From NCBI RefSeq assembly GCF_000152745.1, contig NZ_CH672428.1:3070488-3134487 (forward strand): a stretch of 64,000 bases of DNA, read 5' to 3'. Positions 8,372-16,748 of this stretch are shown piece by piece. The translations under genes and the position numbers were made by a program. Within the stretch, counting starts at the first letter, position 1, and each line of letters starts with the position of its first letter. This DNA comes from Oceanicaulis sp. HTCC2633. Its GTDB lineage: Bacteria; Pseudomonadota; Alphaproteobacteria; Caulobacterales; Maricaulaceae. The notes beneath the pieces are model-generated. The model was not told the DNA's origin, did not search any database, and saw nothing but the letters and a program-made list of their open reading frames with translations.

Positions 8372-9250
8372 ATGAGCGACGCGTCGGCCGAGAAACCCAA
8401 GAACGCCCTTGAACGCCTGTTGGCGAGCGCGGCCTTCCGCAACACCATCACGGCGCTGATCCTGATCAACGCGGCGATCCTGGGGCTTCTGACCTATCCG
8501 TTGCCCGAGATCGTGGTGCAGGTCCTGACCTTCGCCGACCATGCCATCATCGCCGCCTTCGTGGTGGAGATCCTGCTCAAGCTGATCGTGCATCGCCTGA
8601 ACTTCTTCAAGTCGGGCTGGAACTGGTTCGATTTCGCCGTGGTGGCGATTTCCCTGATTCCGGCGGCGGGCGCCTTCACCGTGCTGCGGGCGCTGCGCGT
8701 GCTCAGGCTGTTCCGCCTGTTCTCTGTGATCCCTGAAATGCGCTCTGTGGTCGAGGCGCTGGGCAAGGCGATCCCGGGCATGGGCGCCATCATGCTGGTG
8801 CTGGGCGTGATCTTCTATGTCGCCTCGGTCATGGGCGCGAAGCTGTTTTCGGGCACCCATCCGCAATTCTTCGGCGATCTGGGCGGTTCGGCCTACACCC
8901 TGTTCCAGGTCATGACGCTGGAGAGCTGGTCCATGGGCGTGGCCCGCCCGGTCATCGCCGAGCATCCCTATGCCTGGATCTACTTTGTCGGCTTCGTGAT
9001 CGTGACGAGCTTTGCGGTGCTGAACCTCTTCATCGCCGTCATCGTGGACTCCATGCAGTCCAAGCATTTTGACGCCGAGACCGAGCGCCAGAACATCGCC
9101 CATGACGAGCGCGAGACCCTGATCCATGAAATGCGCGCCATGCGAAGGGAAATGCACGAAATGCGCGCCCTGCTGGCTGAAAAAGTCGATGCGGATCAGT
9201 CGTCGATGCCGTCCTTGAGCGACTCGAACCGGGCGGACAATTCCGAGTAA
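8372..9250 (+). CDS. NaChBac-type voltage-gated sodium channel
   Basis: This 292-residue protein has one six-helix domain, as in bacterial homotetrameric Na+ channels (NaChBac, NavAb, NavMs). S1-S3 lie at about residues 25-105. S4 at about 105-130 shows arginines every third position (LRALRVLRLFRLF). S5 follows, then the pore loop with selectivity filter TLESWSM, the same as in NavAb and NavMs, then S6 (about 205-232) with VLNLFIAVIVDSM. The tail contains a heptad-like stretch of repeated EMRAMRREMHEM type, typical of the C-terminal four-helix bundle. Its last 55 bases overlap the end of the convergent PBP gene. Confidence 0.95.
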   Translation: MSDASAEKPKNALERLLASAAFRNTITALILINAAILGLLTYPLPEIVVQVLTFADHAIIAAFVVEILLKLIVHRLNFFKSGWNWFDFAVVAISLIPAAGAFTVLRALRVLRLFRLFSVIPEMRSVVEALGKAIPGMGAIMLVLGVIFYVASVMGAKLFSGTHPQFFGDLGGSAYTLFQVMTLESWSMGVARPVIAEHPYAWIYFVGFVIVTSFAVLNLFIAVIVDSMQSKHFDAETERQNIAHDERETLIHEMRAMRREMHEMRALLAEKVDADQSSMPSLSDSNRADNSE

Positions 9251-11067
9251 TACGCCGCCAGCGCTTCCTCGCGGGCGCCGCGCCGCTGCGGGGCGGGGGC
9301 TGTCAGCTCAAGGGCCGGCTGGCCTTGCAGGGCCTCGGTCATGAAGCGGCGCCAGATCTCGGCGGGCAGTTGTCCGCCGGTGACATTGTCCGTCGGCGTG
9401 TCGTCATCATTCCCGACCCAGACGCCTGCAACGAGCTGGCCCGTATAGCCGACGAACCAGGCGTCGCGGCTGTTCTGGCTGGTGCCGGTCTTGCCCGCGG
9501 CCCGGCGGCCATTGAGCTGGGCGCGCTGGCCGGTGCCGTCCTGGATCACGCCTTGCAGCAGGGTGGACATCCATTGGGCCTGCTCGGCCTCGATCACCTG
9601 ACGCCCCTGGGTGGCTTCGGGCGCCTGATACAGAAGATCCCCGCGTGAATTGCGCACTTCCAGCACCAGAACCGGGTCCGGACGGCGGCCATCATTGGCG
9701 AACACGGCATAGACGCGCGTCATGTCGATCAGACGCACGCCCGACGAGCCCAGAGACAGGGCCGGAACCGGGTTGAGCGCGGTGGTGATCCCCAGGCGCT
9801 GGCCCATTTCCGCGACTGCGTCCGCGCCCACCTGCGCGCCCGCCTGGGCGGCGACCGTGTTGATCGAACGCTTCAGCGCGTCGGCGATGGTGATGCGGCC
9901 GCGATAGTTTCCGCCATAGTTCTCCGGGCTCCAGCCCTCGATCTCGATGGGTTCGTCATTGAAGGCGGTAGAGGGTTCCATGCCGGCCTCGAAGGCGGCG
10001 GCGAAGACCACGGGCTTGAAGGCGGAGCCCGGCTGGCGGCGGGCCTGGACGGCGCGGTTATACTGGCTGTCGGCATAGTTGCGCCCGCCCACCATCGCCC
10101 GCACCCGGCCTTGCGGATCCATCGCCACAAGCGCGGCTTCATCGGCGTTGCGCGCCTCGGCCTGCAGATCCATCACCGCGGCGACGGCGCGCTCGGCGGC
10201 GGTCTGGGCGCTGATGCTGACACTGGTGCGGATGACGAGGTCAGGGGTGTCCGCCGCGTCGCCCAGGTGCTGGCGCGCTTCGGCGAGGGCCTGATCGAAC
10301 ACATAGCCGAAAGCGCCCGGTTCAAAGCTCTCATCCCCGGCGGCCAGCTCCGCCGGGTTCTCGAGGGCGTCCTGATAGGCGGTCTCGTCAATGAAACCGG
10401 CGTCGAGCATGTCGTAGAGCACCTCGGCGGCGCGGGCGCGGGCGGCGGGCAGGTTCGAGGTGGGCGCGAGGCGCGAGGGCGCCTTGGGCAGGGCCGCCAG
10501 AAGCGCTGCTTCTGACAGGGTCAGATCGCTGGCGGGCTTGTTGAAATAGCGCCGCGCGGCGGCTTCCACGCCATAGGCCTGATCGCCCAGATAGACCCGG
10601 TTGAGATAAAGCTCGAGGATCTCCTGCTTGGTCAGATTGTCCTCGAGCTCGGTGGCGATGCGGATTTCCTGGATCTTGCGCCGGATCGTGCGTTCGGGGC
10701 TGAGGATCAGGTTCTTCACCAGCTGCATGGTCAGGGTCGAGCCCCCCTGAACAAGGCCGCCGGCGCGCACATTCGCCCACATGGCGCGCGCAAAGCCGCG
10801 CTCGTCAAAGCCGTCATGCTCGTAAAAGCGCCGGTCCTCGACCGCCAGGAAGGCCTGTGGCACATGCTCGGGCAAGTCGTCCAGCCGCACCGGGCGCGCA
10901 TAGAGCGGGCCGCGCTGACCCAGGATTGCGCCATTTTCCGCCAGTACGGTCACCGCCGGTTCGCGCCGGACGCTCCACAACTCTTGTGCGGTAGTTGGAA
11001 CCGACGGCAAGTCGTGGTAGGCCCAACGCCAGAAGGCGATCCCGCTGATCAGCCCGACCAGGATCAC
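9196..11067 (-). CDS. Class A penicillin-binding protein (PBP1A type)
   Basis: This bifunctional peptidoglycan synthase polymerises lipid II (family 51 glycosyltransferase) and cross-links peptides (transpeptidase). The glycosyltransferase part shows EDRRFYEHDGFD, GGSTLTMQL and KIQEI within the first 150 residues. The transpeptidase part shows SAFK (serine nucleophile, in QPGSAFKP), SIN and KTGTS. The only ordinary start codon is a GTG at 11067 inside the first membrane segment and without a ribosome site. The frame stays open for 50 more codons to a stop at 11218-11220. These codons encode a basic, otherwise typical PBP N-terminus and the first half of the membrane helix. The true start is therefore probably a non-standard codon upstream. 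Confidence 0.93.
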   Translation of the reverse strand: MILVGLISGIAFWRWAYHDLPSVPTTAQELWSVRREPAVTVLAENGAILGQRGPLYARPVRLDDLPEHVPQAFLAVEDRRFYEHDGFDERGFARAMWANVRAGGLVQGGSTLTMQLVKNLILSPERTIRRKIQEIRIATELEDNLTKQEILELYLNRVYLGDQAYGVEAAARRYFNKPASDLTLSEAALLAALPKAPSRLAPTSNLPAARARAAEVLYDMLDAGFIDETAYQDALENPAELAAGDESFEPGAFGYVFDQALAEARQHLGDAADTPDLVIRTSVSISAQTAAERAVAAVMDLQAEARNADEAALVAMDPQGRVRAMVGGRNYADSQYNRAVQARRQPGSAFKPVVFAAAFEAGMEPSTAFNDEPIEIEGWSPENYGGNYRGRITIADALKRSINTVAAQAGAQVGADAVAEMGQRLGITTALNPVPALSLGSSGVRLIDMTRVYAVFANDGRRPDPVLVLEVRNSRGDLLYQAPEATQGRQVIEAEQAQWMSTLLQGVIQDGTGQRAQLNGRRAAGKTGTSQNSRDAWFVGYTGQLVAGVWVGNDDDTPTDNVTGGQLPAEIWRRFMTEALQGQPALELTAPAPQRRGAREEALAAYYSELSARFESLKDGIDD

Positions 11068-11236
11068 GATCTGCGCCGTGACCAGGGCGACCAGGCGCCA
11101 GCGGGATTTCAGCCGGGTCCATGGGGAGGGCTTTTGATCGGCACGGAAGGTGATGGCGAGCCTCGACAGGTTTGCCGCCCGGACGGGCGTATTGGGAATG
11201 ATCTCAAGAACAGCTGATCACGGCTAAATTCAGGCG

Positions 11237-11698
11237 ATGAGCGATACTCGTCCTTTCTACGAACGCAAGACGCTTTCTGAAATGAGCGTGAGTGAATGGG
11301 AGTCCCTGTGTGATGGCTGCGGCAAGTGCTGCGTCGTCATCCTGGGCGATGAGGACGATCCGGACACCTTCTGGCGCACCAATGTGGGCTGCAAGCTCTT
11401 GGACCTGAACACCATTCGCTGTTCGGACTACGCCAATCGCCAAAGCAAGGTCCCCGGCTGCGTCCGCCTGAGCGCGGACAATATCGCCCAGCTCAAATGG
11501 ATGCCGGAAACCTGCGCCTATCGCTTGCTGCATGAGGGCCAGGATCTGCCCGACTGGCATCCGCTGAAGACCGGCGACCCCAATAGCGTGATCGAGGCCG
11601 GGCATTCGGTCAAAGGCACGCTTATCAGCGAGAACATCGTCCATGAGGACGATCTCGAGCACCATATCGTCGCCCGGCAGGACGCAAAGCCGGAATAA
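11237..11698 (+). CDS. YcgN-like UPF0260/YkgJ-family cysteine-cluster protein
   Basis: This 153-residue cytoplasmic protein matches the UPF0260 (YcgN) family. The key feature is the cysteine cluster CDGCGKCC near residue 25, joined later by single cysteines (GCKLL, RCSDY, GCVRL, TCAYRL). These probably bind a metal or Fe-S cluster; the function of the family is not established. The gene is divergent from the PBP gene and ends just before a strong terminator, so it is not part of the GTA cluster that follows. Confidence 0.9.
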   Translation: MSDTRPFYERKTLSEMSVSEWESLCDGCGKCCVVILGDEDDPDTFWRTNVGCKLLDLNTIRCSDYANRQSKVPGCVRLSADNIAQLKWMPETCAYRLLHEGQDLPDWHPLKTGDPNSVIEAGHSVKGTLISENIVHEDDLEHHIVARQDAKPE

Positions 11699-11729
11699 AT
11701 CCGCGCCAATCCCGAAGTTGAGAACCAGG

Positions 11730-11762
11730 AACCGCCGATGTCTCAGAGCGTTGGCGGTTTTT
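11730..11762 (+). terminator. Intrinsic terminator between the YcgN-like gene and the GTA cluster
   Basis: An 11-base stem (AACCGCCGATG pairing with CGTTGGCGGTT, with two G-U pairs) encloses an 8-base loop and is followed by a run of five T. It insulates the GTA cluster from upstream transcription and leaves only about 46 bases for a GTA promoter before the first gene. Confidence 0.8.
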
Positions 11763-11808
11763 GTGCGCGATCAATCCGACCGGGGCGGTTATCGCCTAGT
11801 CTTCAGGC

Positions 11809-12327
11809 ATGGTCGAAATGAACCCGAAGACGCCTGACCCGGCGCCGAAACGGACGGGCGGGCGACGCTTTGACTGGATCGCCATTCATGAAGGCTGGCG
11901 GGCCGGTGAAAGCGCTGACGCATTGGCGGAGGCCTATGGGCTGAAAGCCAGCACAATCATACTGCGATGCGGCTGGATCGATGGAAACTTTCCGGCCCCG
12001 GCGCCGGTGCGCCTGATCGCCGAGCTGAACCGGCGCCTGGAACGGGCCATGGCGCGGCTCGATGAGGGCGATGCCGCGCAGGCGGAAAGACAGGCCCGGA
12101 CCATTGCGGCGCTGATCCGCGCGGGACGCGATCTGAAACAATGGAGCGAGACCATGACCGAACAGAAGACGGGCGCTACGCCCGCCGCACAGGCGGAGGC
12201 GCCCCAAGGTGAGAAACGAGACTATTACGCCGAAGTTGATCGCCGACTCGATCGCCTTGCAGAGCATCTCAGAGCGAAGGGCATGGGTGCACAATCAGAC
12301 GCCGGAGGAGATCAGGCGCGTCGCTAA
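11809..12327 (+). CDS. GTA g1-like protein, probable terminase small subunit
   Basis: This 172-residue protein opens the GTA cluster, where RcGTA has its small terminase subunit. The first 65 residues contain a helix-turn-helix-like stretch (HEGWRAGESADALAEAYGLKASTI). A long charged helix (about 65-110) of the kind used for oligomer formation comes next, then a low-complexity linker and a basic C-terminal helix. Small terminases select or feed DNA to the motor. Its last 119 bases overlap the large terminase gene in another frame. Assignment rests mostly on position and fold pattern. Confidence 0.65.
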   Translation: MVEMNPKTPDPAPKRTGGRRFDWIAIHEGWRAGESADALAEAYGLKASTIILRCGWIDGNFPAPAPVRLIAELNRRLERAMARLDEGDAAQAERQARTIAALIRAGRDLKQWSETMTEQKTGATPAAQAEAPQGEKRDYYAEVDRRLDRLAEHLRAKGMGAQSDAGGDQARR

Positions 12328-13519
12328 TAGCTGGGCGTTCTGGGCGCGCGATGCGCAGAAACCGCCACCGGGTGACTGGCGCATCTGGCTGTTTCTGGGC
12401 GGCCGGGGGGCGGGCAAGACCCGCGCCGGGGCCGAATGGATACGCGCACAGGTGAAGGCGGGATGCAGGCGCATCGCGCTGGTGGCGCCGACCTTTTCCG
12501 ATGTGCGCGAAGTGATGGTGTCCGGCCCGTCAGGCTTTCTCAATATCGGCGAGGAGGACGAACGCCCCCGCTATGAGGCCAGCCGGCATCGTTTGATCTG
12601 GCCGAACGGAGCGGAAGCCCATGGCTTCTCCTCTGAAGACCCGGACGGCTTGCGCGGGCCGCAATTTGATTGCGCCTGGGTGGATGAGTTCGCCGCCTGG
12701 ACCCGCCCGCAGGAGACGCTCGACATGCTGGGGCTGGGGCTTCGGCTGGGTGAAGATCCCAGACTGATGATCACGACGACTCCCAGGCCCATACCGGCGT
12801 TGAAGGCGCTGCTCAAACAAGCTGGCGTGGTCATGACCCATGCGGCAACCGAGGCGAACGCCGCCAATCTGGCGCCGGGCTTTGTCGCCGCGATGACGGA
12901 TCGCTATGGCGCCTCGCGGCTGGCCCGGCAGGAGCTTGAGGGCGTTCTGATCGATGATCCTGACGGCGCCTTGTGGACGCGGGACCTGATCGATCAGGCG
13001 CTGGGTCTGCCCGCCTTTGAGCCCGAACGCGTCGTGGTGGCGGTCGATCCGCCAGCGAGCGCAACGGGAGATGAATGCGGGATCATCGTGGCGGGCGTCG
13101 CGGGTTTGGGCCGGGACGCCCGGCTTGTTGTCTTCAAGGATATGAGCCTGCAAGCTCGGCCTGAAGTCTGGGCGGCAAGAGTGGCCGAAGCCTTTGAGGC
13201 GGTCGATGCGGACTGGGTGGTCGCCGAGGCCAATCAGGGCGGGGACATGGTCCGCGCCGTGCTGCAGGCCGCAGCGCCCGACCTGCCGATCAGGCTGGTG
13301 CATGCGAGCCGCGGCAAGCGGGCCAGGGCGGAACCGGTCGCCGCGCTTTACGCCAGGGGCCGGGTGCGCCATGCCGGGCGGTTCCCGGCATTGGAAGACC
13401 AGATGTGCGCCTTTGGCGCGCCCGATCACAGCGGCAGTCCGGACCGGGTGGATGCCCTTGTCTGGGCCATCGCCGCCCTGACCCCACAGGCCGCCAGCCC
13501 CAGGCTGCGGCGGCTTTAA
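12209..13519 (+). CDS. GTA g2: terminase large subunit (DNA-packaging ATPase/nuclease)
   Basis: This motor protein pumps DNA into the GTA capsid. The 436-residue protein has the Walker A motif GGRGAGKT near residue 70, a Walker B with acidic pair in FDCAWVDEF near residue 153, and a coupling motif with TTTPRP. A C-terminal RNase H-like nuclease part starts with VVAVDPPAS near residue 275 and has further acidic residues in VVAEANQGGD and PDRVDALVW. The GTG at 12209 is used, giving a 119-base overlap with g1; in-frame TTG and GTG codons up to 12287 are alternatives. Translational coupling with g1 is likely. Confidence 0.95.
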   Translation: MRNETITPKLIADSIALQSISERRAWVHNQTPEEIRRVANSWAFWARDAQKPPPGDWRIWLFLGGRGAGKTRAGAEWIRAQVKAGCRRIALVAPTFSDVREVMVSGPSGFLNIGEEDERPRYEASRHRLIWPNGAEAHGFSSEDPDGLRGPQFDCAWVDEFAAWTRPQETLDMLGLGLRLGEDPRLMITTTPRPIPALKALLKQAGVVMTHAATEANAANLAPGFVAAMTDRYGASRLARQELEGVLIDDPDGALWTRDLIDQALGLPAFEPERVVVAVDPPASATGDECGIIVAGVAGLGRDARLVVFKDMSLQARPEVWAARVAEAFEAVDADWVVAEANQGGDMVRAVLQAAAPDLPIRLVHASRGKRARAEPVAALYARGRVRHAGRFPALEDQMCAFGAPDHSGSPDRVDALVWAIAALTPQAASPRLRRL

Positions 13520-13536
13520 ACCCACAGGAGAACGCC

Positions 13537-14685
13537 ATGCTCAAGCAATGGCTGGGTCTCGGTCGCAAGGCGGCCGGGCGAACCCTTGCGCTCGGCTTCG
13601 GGACGGGGGCGAACTGGAGCCCGCGCGGCTATGCCGCTTTCGCGACCGAGGGCTATGCCCGCAACGCCGTCGCCCATCGCTGCGTCCGGCTGGTCGCTGA
13701 AGCGGTCGCCGCGACCTCGTTCAAGGCGGGTGAGGGCCGGGCGGGGGAGGCGGCCTTGGCGCTGCTGACTGCGCCAAACCCGGACCAGTCCGGTCCCGAA
13801 CTGATCGACATGGTCCAGAGCCATCTTCAGGTGGCGGGCGATGCCTATCTGCATCTGACGGGCTTTGAGACCGGCGCGCCGTCGCTCTACGCGCTGCGGC
13901 CGGACCGGGTCAGGGTGATGACCGGGCCCAAGGGCTGGGCCGAGGGCTGGGAGTACCGCACGGCGTCGGGCGCGGAAGTGTTTCAACGCGATCGCGCCTC
14001 GGGCCGCTCGCCCGTCCTGCATCTCAAGCGCTTTCACCCCACCGATGACCATTATGGCCTGTCGCCCATGGAGGCGGCGGCAAGGGCGGTGGATGTGCAT
14101 GCCGCAGGGGGCGCCTGGGCGAAGGCGCTCTTGGATAACGCCGCACGGCCCTCTGGCGCGCTGGTGGTGAAGACCGGAAGCGACGGGCAGGGGCGTTTGA
14201 CTCCCGATCAGTTCGAGCGCCTGAAGGGGGAGCTTGAGAGCCTGTACACCGGCGCCGAGAACGCCGGGCGGCCCCTGCTCCTGGAAGGCGGGCTTGATTG
14301 GAAGCCGATGGGGCATTCCCCCGCCGAGATGGACTTCATCGAGGCAAGGCGTGAGGCGGCGCGAGAAATCGCGCTGGCCTTCGGCGTGCCGCCCATGCTG
14401 CTGGGCCTTCCCGGCGACAACACCTATTCCAATTATCGCGAGGCCAATCAGGCGTTTTATCGCCAGACGGTGCTGCCGCTGGCGAAGAGTTGCGCTATGG
14501 CGCTCAATCGCTTTCTGGCGCCCTGGCTGGGCGCGGACCCGAAGCTCTGTGTGGATGAAGACGGCCTGCCCGCCTTCACCGACGAACGCGCGGCGCGCTG
14601 GGCCAGGGTGGCCTCGGCGGAGTTTCTAACCGACGACGAGAAGCGCAGCCTTCTGGGTCTGGCCCCGCATGGAGGCGATCAATGA
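13537..14685 (+). CDS. GTA g3: portal protein (HK97 family)
   Basis: This 382-residue protein is the dodecameric ring through which DNA enters and leaves the head. It shows the HK97-type portal layout, with the clip/stem part including GLSPMEAAARAV and a late conserved stretch around ALAFGVPPMLLG and NYREANQAFYRQT. The start at 13537 has AGGAG 6 bases upstream and lies 17 bases after the g2 stop. The stop overlaps the next ATG by four bases (ATGA). Confidence 0.93.
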   Translation: MLKQWLGLGRKAAGRTLALGFGTGANWSPRGYAAFATEGYARNAVAHRCVRLVAEAVAATSFKAGEGRAGEAALALLTAPNPDQSGPELIDMVQSHLQVAGDAYLHLTGFETGAPSLYALRPDRVRVMTGPKGWAEGWEYRTASGAEVFQRDRASGRSPVLHLKRFHPTDDHYGLSPMEAAARAVDVHAAGGAWAKALLDNAARPSGALVVKTGSDGQGRLTPDQFERLKGELESLYTGAENAGRPLLLEGGLDWKPMGHSPAEMDFIEARREAAREIALAFGVPPMLLGLPGDNTYSNYREANQAFYRQTVLPLAKSCAMALNRFLAPWLGADPKLCVDEDGLPAFTDERAARWARVASAEFLTDDEKRSLLGLAPHGGDQ

Positions 14686-14936
14686 CCGAGACGTCACACA
14701 CGATCAGTCCGTGGCGGCTCGATCGATCCATTACGCTGGGCGTCATCCTCGCTTTGACGCTTCAGACTGCGGGCGCCCTGATGTGGACCGGGGCGGCGAA
14801 TGAGCGGCTCGATCAGCTTGAAACCCGCGCGGATGCGTCTGCGCCGGTGGCCGAGCGTCTGGCGCGGCTGGAAGCGCACGCGGCTTATTCCCGCGCTGCG
14901 TTGGAACGCATCGAGCGTCGGCTCGAAGAGGACTGA
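14682..14936 (+). CDS. Small membrane/coiled-coil protein at GTA position 3.5
   Basis: This 84-residue protein has one membrane segment (about residues 18-38) and a charged heptad-like helix (about residues 42-82). It sits between portal and protease, where RcGTA-type clusters often carry a small gene (g3.5), and overlaps the portal stop by four bases. It has no known role. A scaffold, membrane-tethering or spanin-like function can be imagined, but nothing in the sequence proves it. Confidence 0.7.
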   Translation: MTETSHTISPWRLDRSITLGVILALTLQTAGALMWTGAANERLDQLETRADASAPVAERLARLEAHAAYSRAALERIERRLEED

Positions 14937-14966
14937 GGTCCGCCCCTTTTGACAATGGAGACGCCG

Positions 14967-15434
14967 ATGCAGGCGCTGAACCGCTCTGGCGAGACGCTGG
15001 AGGTGGCGGGCTATGCCAGCCTGTTTGATATCGAGGATCAGGGCGGCGATCTCGTCCGCGCCGGGGCCTTTGCAGTAGGGCTCAAGGCGCGCGGTCCGAA
15101 CGGGGTGCGCATGCTGTTCCAGCATGACGCCACCGAACCCGTCGGGGTCTGGGACGAGATCGTCGAGGATGGCCGCGGGCTCTATGTCCGCGGCCGCATC
15201 CTTTCCACCGCCCCGCGCGGCAAGGCGGCGCTGGGGCTGGTGGCGGAAGGGGCCGTGGACGGTCTTTCCATCGGATTTCGCACGATCCGCTCCGCGCCCC
15301 GACCGGGCGGCGGGCGCGATCTGTTGCAGCTCGATCTGTGGGAGGTGTCGATCGTGACCTTCCCCATGCTGGCTCAGGCGCGCTTGCGCGTTGTGGAGCC
15401 TTCAAAGGCGCGGCTCTCCGCGTCGGCGGCCTGA
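14967..15434 (+). CDS. GTA g4: prohead protease (HK97 family)
   Basis: This serine protease cleaves the N-terminal delta domain of the capsid protein during head maturation. The 155-residue protein starts with the family's beta hairpin (GYASLFDIEDQGGDLV, with the D-x-x-G-D type motif). It has the catalytic histidine region MLFQHD near residue 50 and the serine in VDGLSIGF near residue 95. The ATG at 14967 is chosen over those at 14955 and 14949 because GGAG lies 6 bases before it. Confidence 0.92.
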   Translation: MQALNRSGETLEVAGYASLFDIEDQGGDLVRAGAFAVGLKARGPNGVRMLFQHDATEPVGVWDEIVEDGRGLYVRGRILSTAPRGKAALGLVAEGAVDGLSIGFRTIRSAPRPGGGRDLLQLDLWEVSIVTFPMLAQARLRVVEPSKARLSASAA

Positions 15435-15467
15435 CCGCCTTTTCCTTCCCAGTCAGAAAGGACACTC

Positions 15468-16673
15468 ATGAGCCGGGAAACCAAGATGGCGGTTCCCTCC
15501 GCCGAGACGCGCGCCGCCATGGCCGACATGCTGGCCGCGTTCGAACACTTCAAGCAGGCCAATGACCAGCGGCTGGACGCGCTGGAATCGAAAACCGGCG
15601 CCGATCCGCTGATCACCGAGAAGGTGAACCGCATCGACGCCGCGCTCGATGAAGCCAAATCGCGTCTGGATCGTCTGAGCCGGGAAGCGGCGAGGCCGGA
15701 CCTGTCGGGCGCTTCGATCAAGAGCGCAGGCTGGGGTGACTTCCTGCGCACGGGCTCCGCGCTTGCGCTCGACCAGAAAGCGCTGTCGGGTCAGTCCGGC
15801 GCAACCGGCGGCCATGTGGCCCCGGCCGAGCTGGAAACCCGCATTGAGCGGCTGATCCGCGAGGTGAGCCCGATCCGCTCCATCGCCACGGTGAAGCAGA
15901 CGACATCGCATACCTTCCGCAAACCTGTCAGCGCGGGCGGCGCGACCGGCGCCTGGGCGGCGGAGACGGCGAGCCGGCCTGAAACGGACGCCTCCGCGCT
16001 GGAGCTGTTGGAGTTTCCGACCGCCGAGCTCTACGCCATGCCCGCCGCCACCCCGGCGATCCTCGATGATGCGCTGGTGGATCTCGAGCAATGGCTGGCC
16101 GAGGAAGTGCGTGACGTGTTCGCCGAAGCCGAGGGCCGGGCGTTTGTGTTGGGCGATGGCGTGAACAAGCCGCGCGGCTTTCTCGATTATGAGGTCGCGG
16201 CAGTCGGTTCGGAGAGCTGGGGCAAGCTGGGCTTTGTCGCCGCCGGCGTGTCGGGCGGCTTCTCCGCCTCTGACCCCGCCGACGCCCTGATTGATCTCAT
16301 CTATGCGCCCAAGAGGAGCTATCGCGCCAAGGGCCGGTTCGTGATGAACCGCGCGACGGTGTCCGCCGTGCGCAAGTTCAAGGATGCGGACGGGCAATAT
16401 ATCTGGCAGCCCGCCCAGAGCGCGGGCCAGTCCGCCAGCCTGATGGGCTATCCCGTCACCGAGGCCGAGGACATGCCCGATATCGGCGCCAACAGCTTCT
16501 CGATTGCGTTCGGTGATTTCGAGCGCGGCTATCTGGTGGTGGACCGCCAGGGTGTTCAGGTGCTGCGCGATCCCTATTCCGCCAAGCCTTACGTCCTCTT
16601 CTACACCACCCGCCGGGTCGGCGGCGGCGTGCAGGATTTCGACGCGATCAAGCTCCTGAAATTCGCCGCCTGA
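15468..16673 (+). CDS. GTA g5: major capsid protein (HK97 fold)
   Basis: This 401-residue protein forms the GTA shell. The first 85 or so residues are a charged coiled coil, the delta or scaffold domain removed by the g4 protease. The remainder fits the HK97 fold, with the E-loop and P-domain region around SHTFRKPVSAGGA and the conserved LLEFPTAELYAMPAATPAILDDA stretch, here split only for mention. An AAAGGA ribosome site lies 5 bases upstream of the ATG. It is followed by a strong terminator-like hairpin before g6, which could set capsid protein in excess over tail proteins. Confidence 0.95.
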   Translation: MSRETKMAVPSAETRAAMADMLAAFEHFKQANDQRLDALESKTGADPLITEKVNRIDAALDEAKSRLDRLSREAARPDLSGASIKSAGWGDFLRTGSALALDQKALSGQSGATGGHVAPAELETRIERLIREVSPIRSIATVKQTTSHTFRKPVSAGGATGAWAAETASRPETDASALELLEFPTAELYAMPAATPAILDDALVDLEQWLAEEVRDVFAEAEGRAFVLGDGVNKPRGFLDYEVAAVGSESWGKLGFVAAGVSGGFSASDPADALIDLIYAPKRSYRAKGRFVMNRATVSAVRKFKDADGQYIWQPAQSAGQSASLMGYPVTEAEDMPDIGANSFSIAFGDFERGYLVVDRQGVQVLRDPYSAKPYVLFYTTRRVGGGVQDFDAIKLLKFAA

Positions 16674-16696
16674 TCAAACCCTCTCTCCCCCACCTC

Positions 16697-16731
16697 AAAG
16701 CCCCGGCCACAGCGCCGGGGCTTTGCTTTTT
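16697..16731 (+). terminator. Strong intrinsic terminator-like hairpin after the GTA capsid gene
   Basis: A perfect 11-base stem (AAAGCCCCGGC with GCCGGGGCTTT) closes a six-base loop and is followed by GCTTTTTG. It lies 23 bases after the capsid stop and just before the g6 ribosome site (AGGAGG). It sits inside what should be one operon, so it must be either a partial terminator or a processing and stability signal. Confidence 0.8.
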
Positions 16732-16748
16732 GAAAAGGAGGCGACGCG

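Noticed and set aside
10814-11122. Alternative-frame ATG at 11122 for the PBP gene, suggesting a frameshift
   Set aside because: The protein in that frame is not a membrane anchor, while the in-frame extension of the PBP gene is a normal basic tail and helix; a rare start codon explains the data better.
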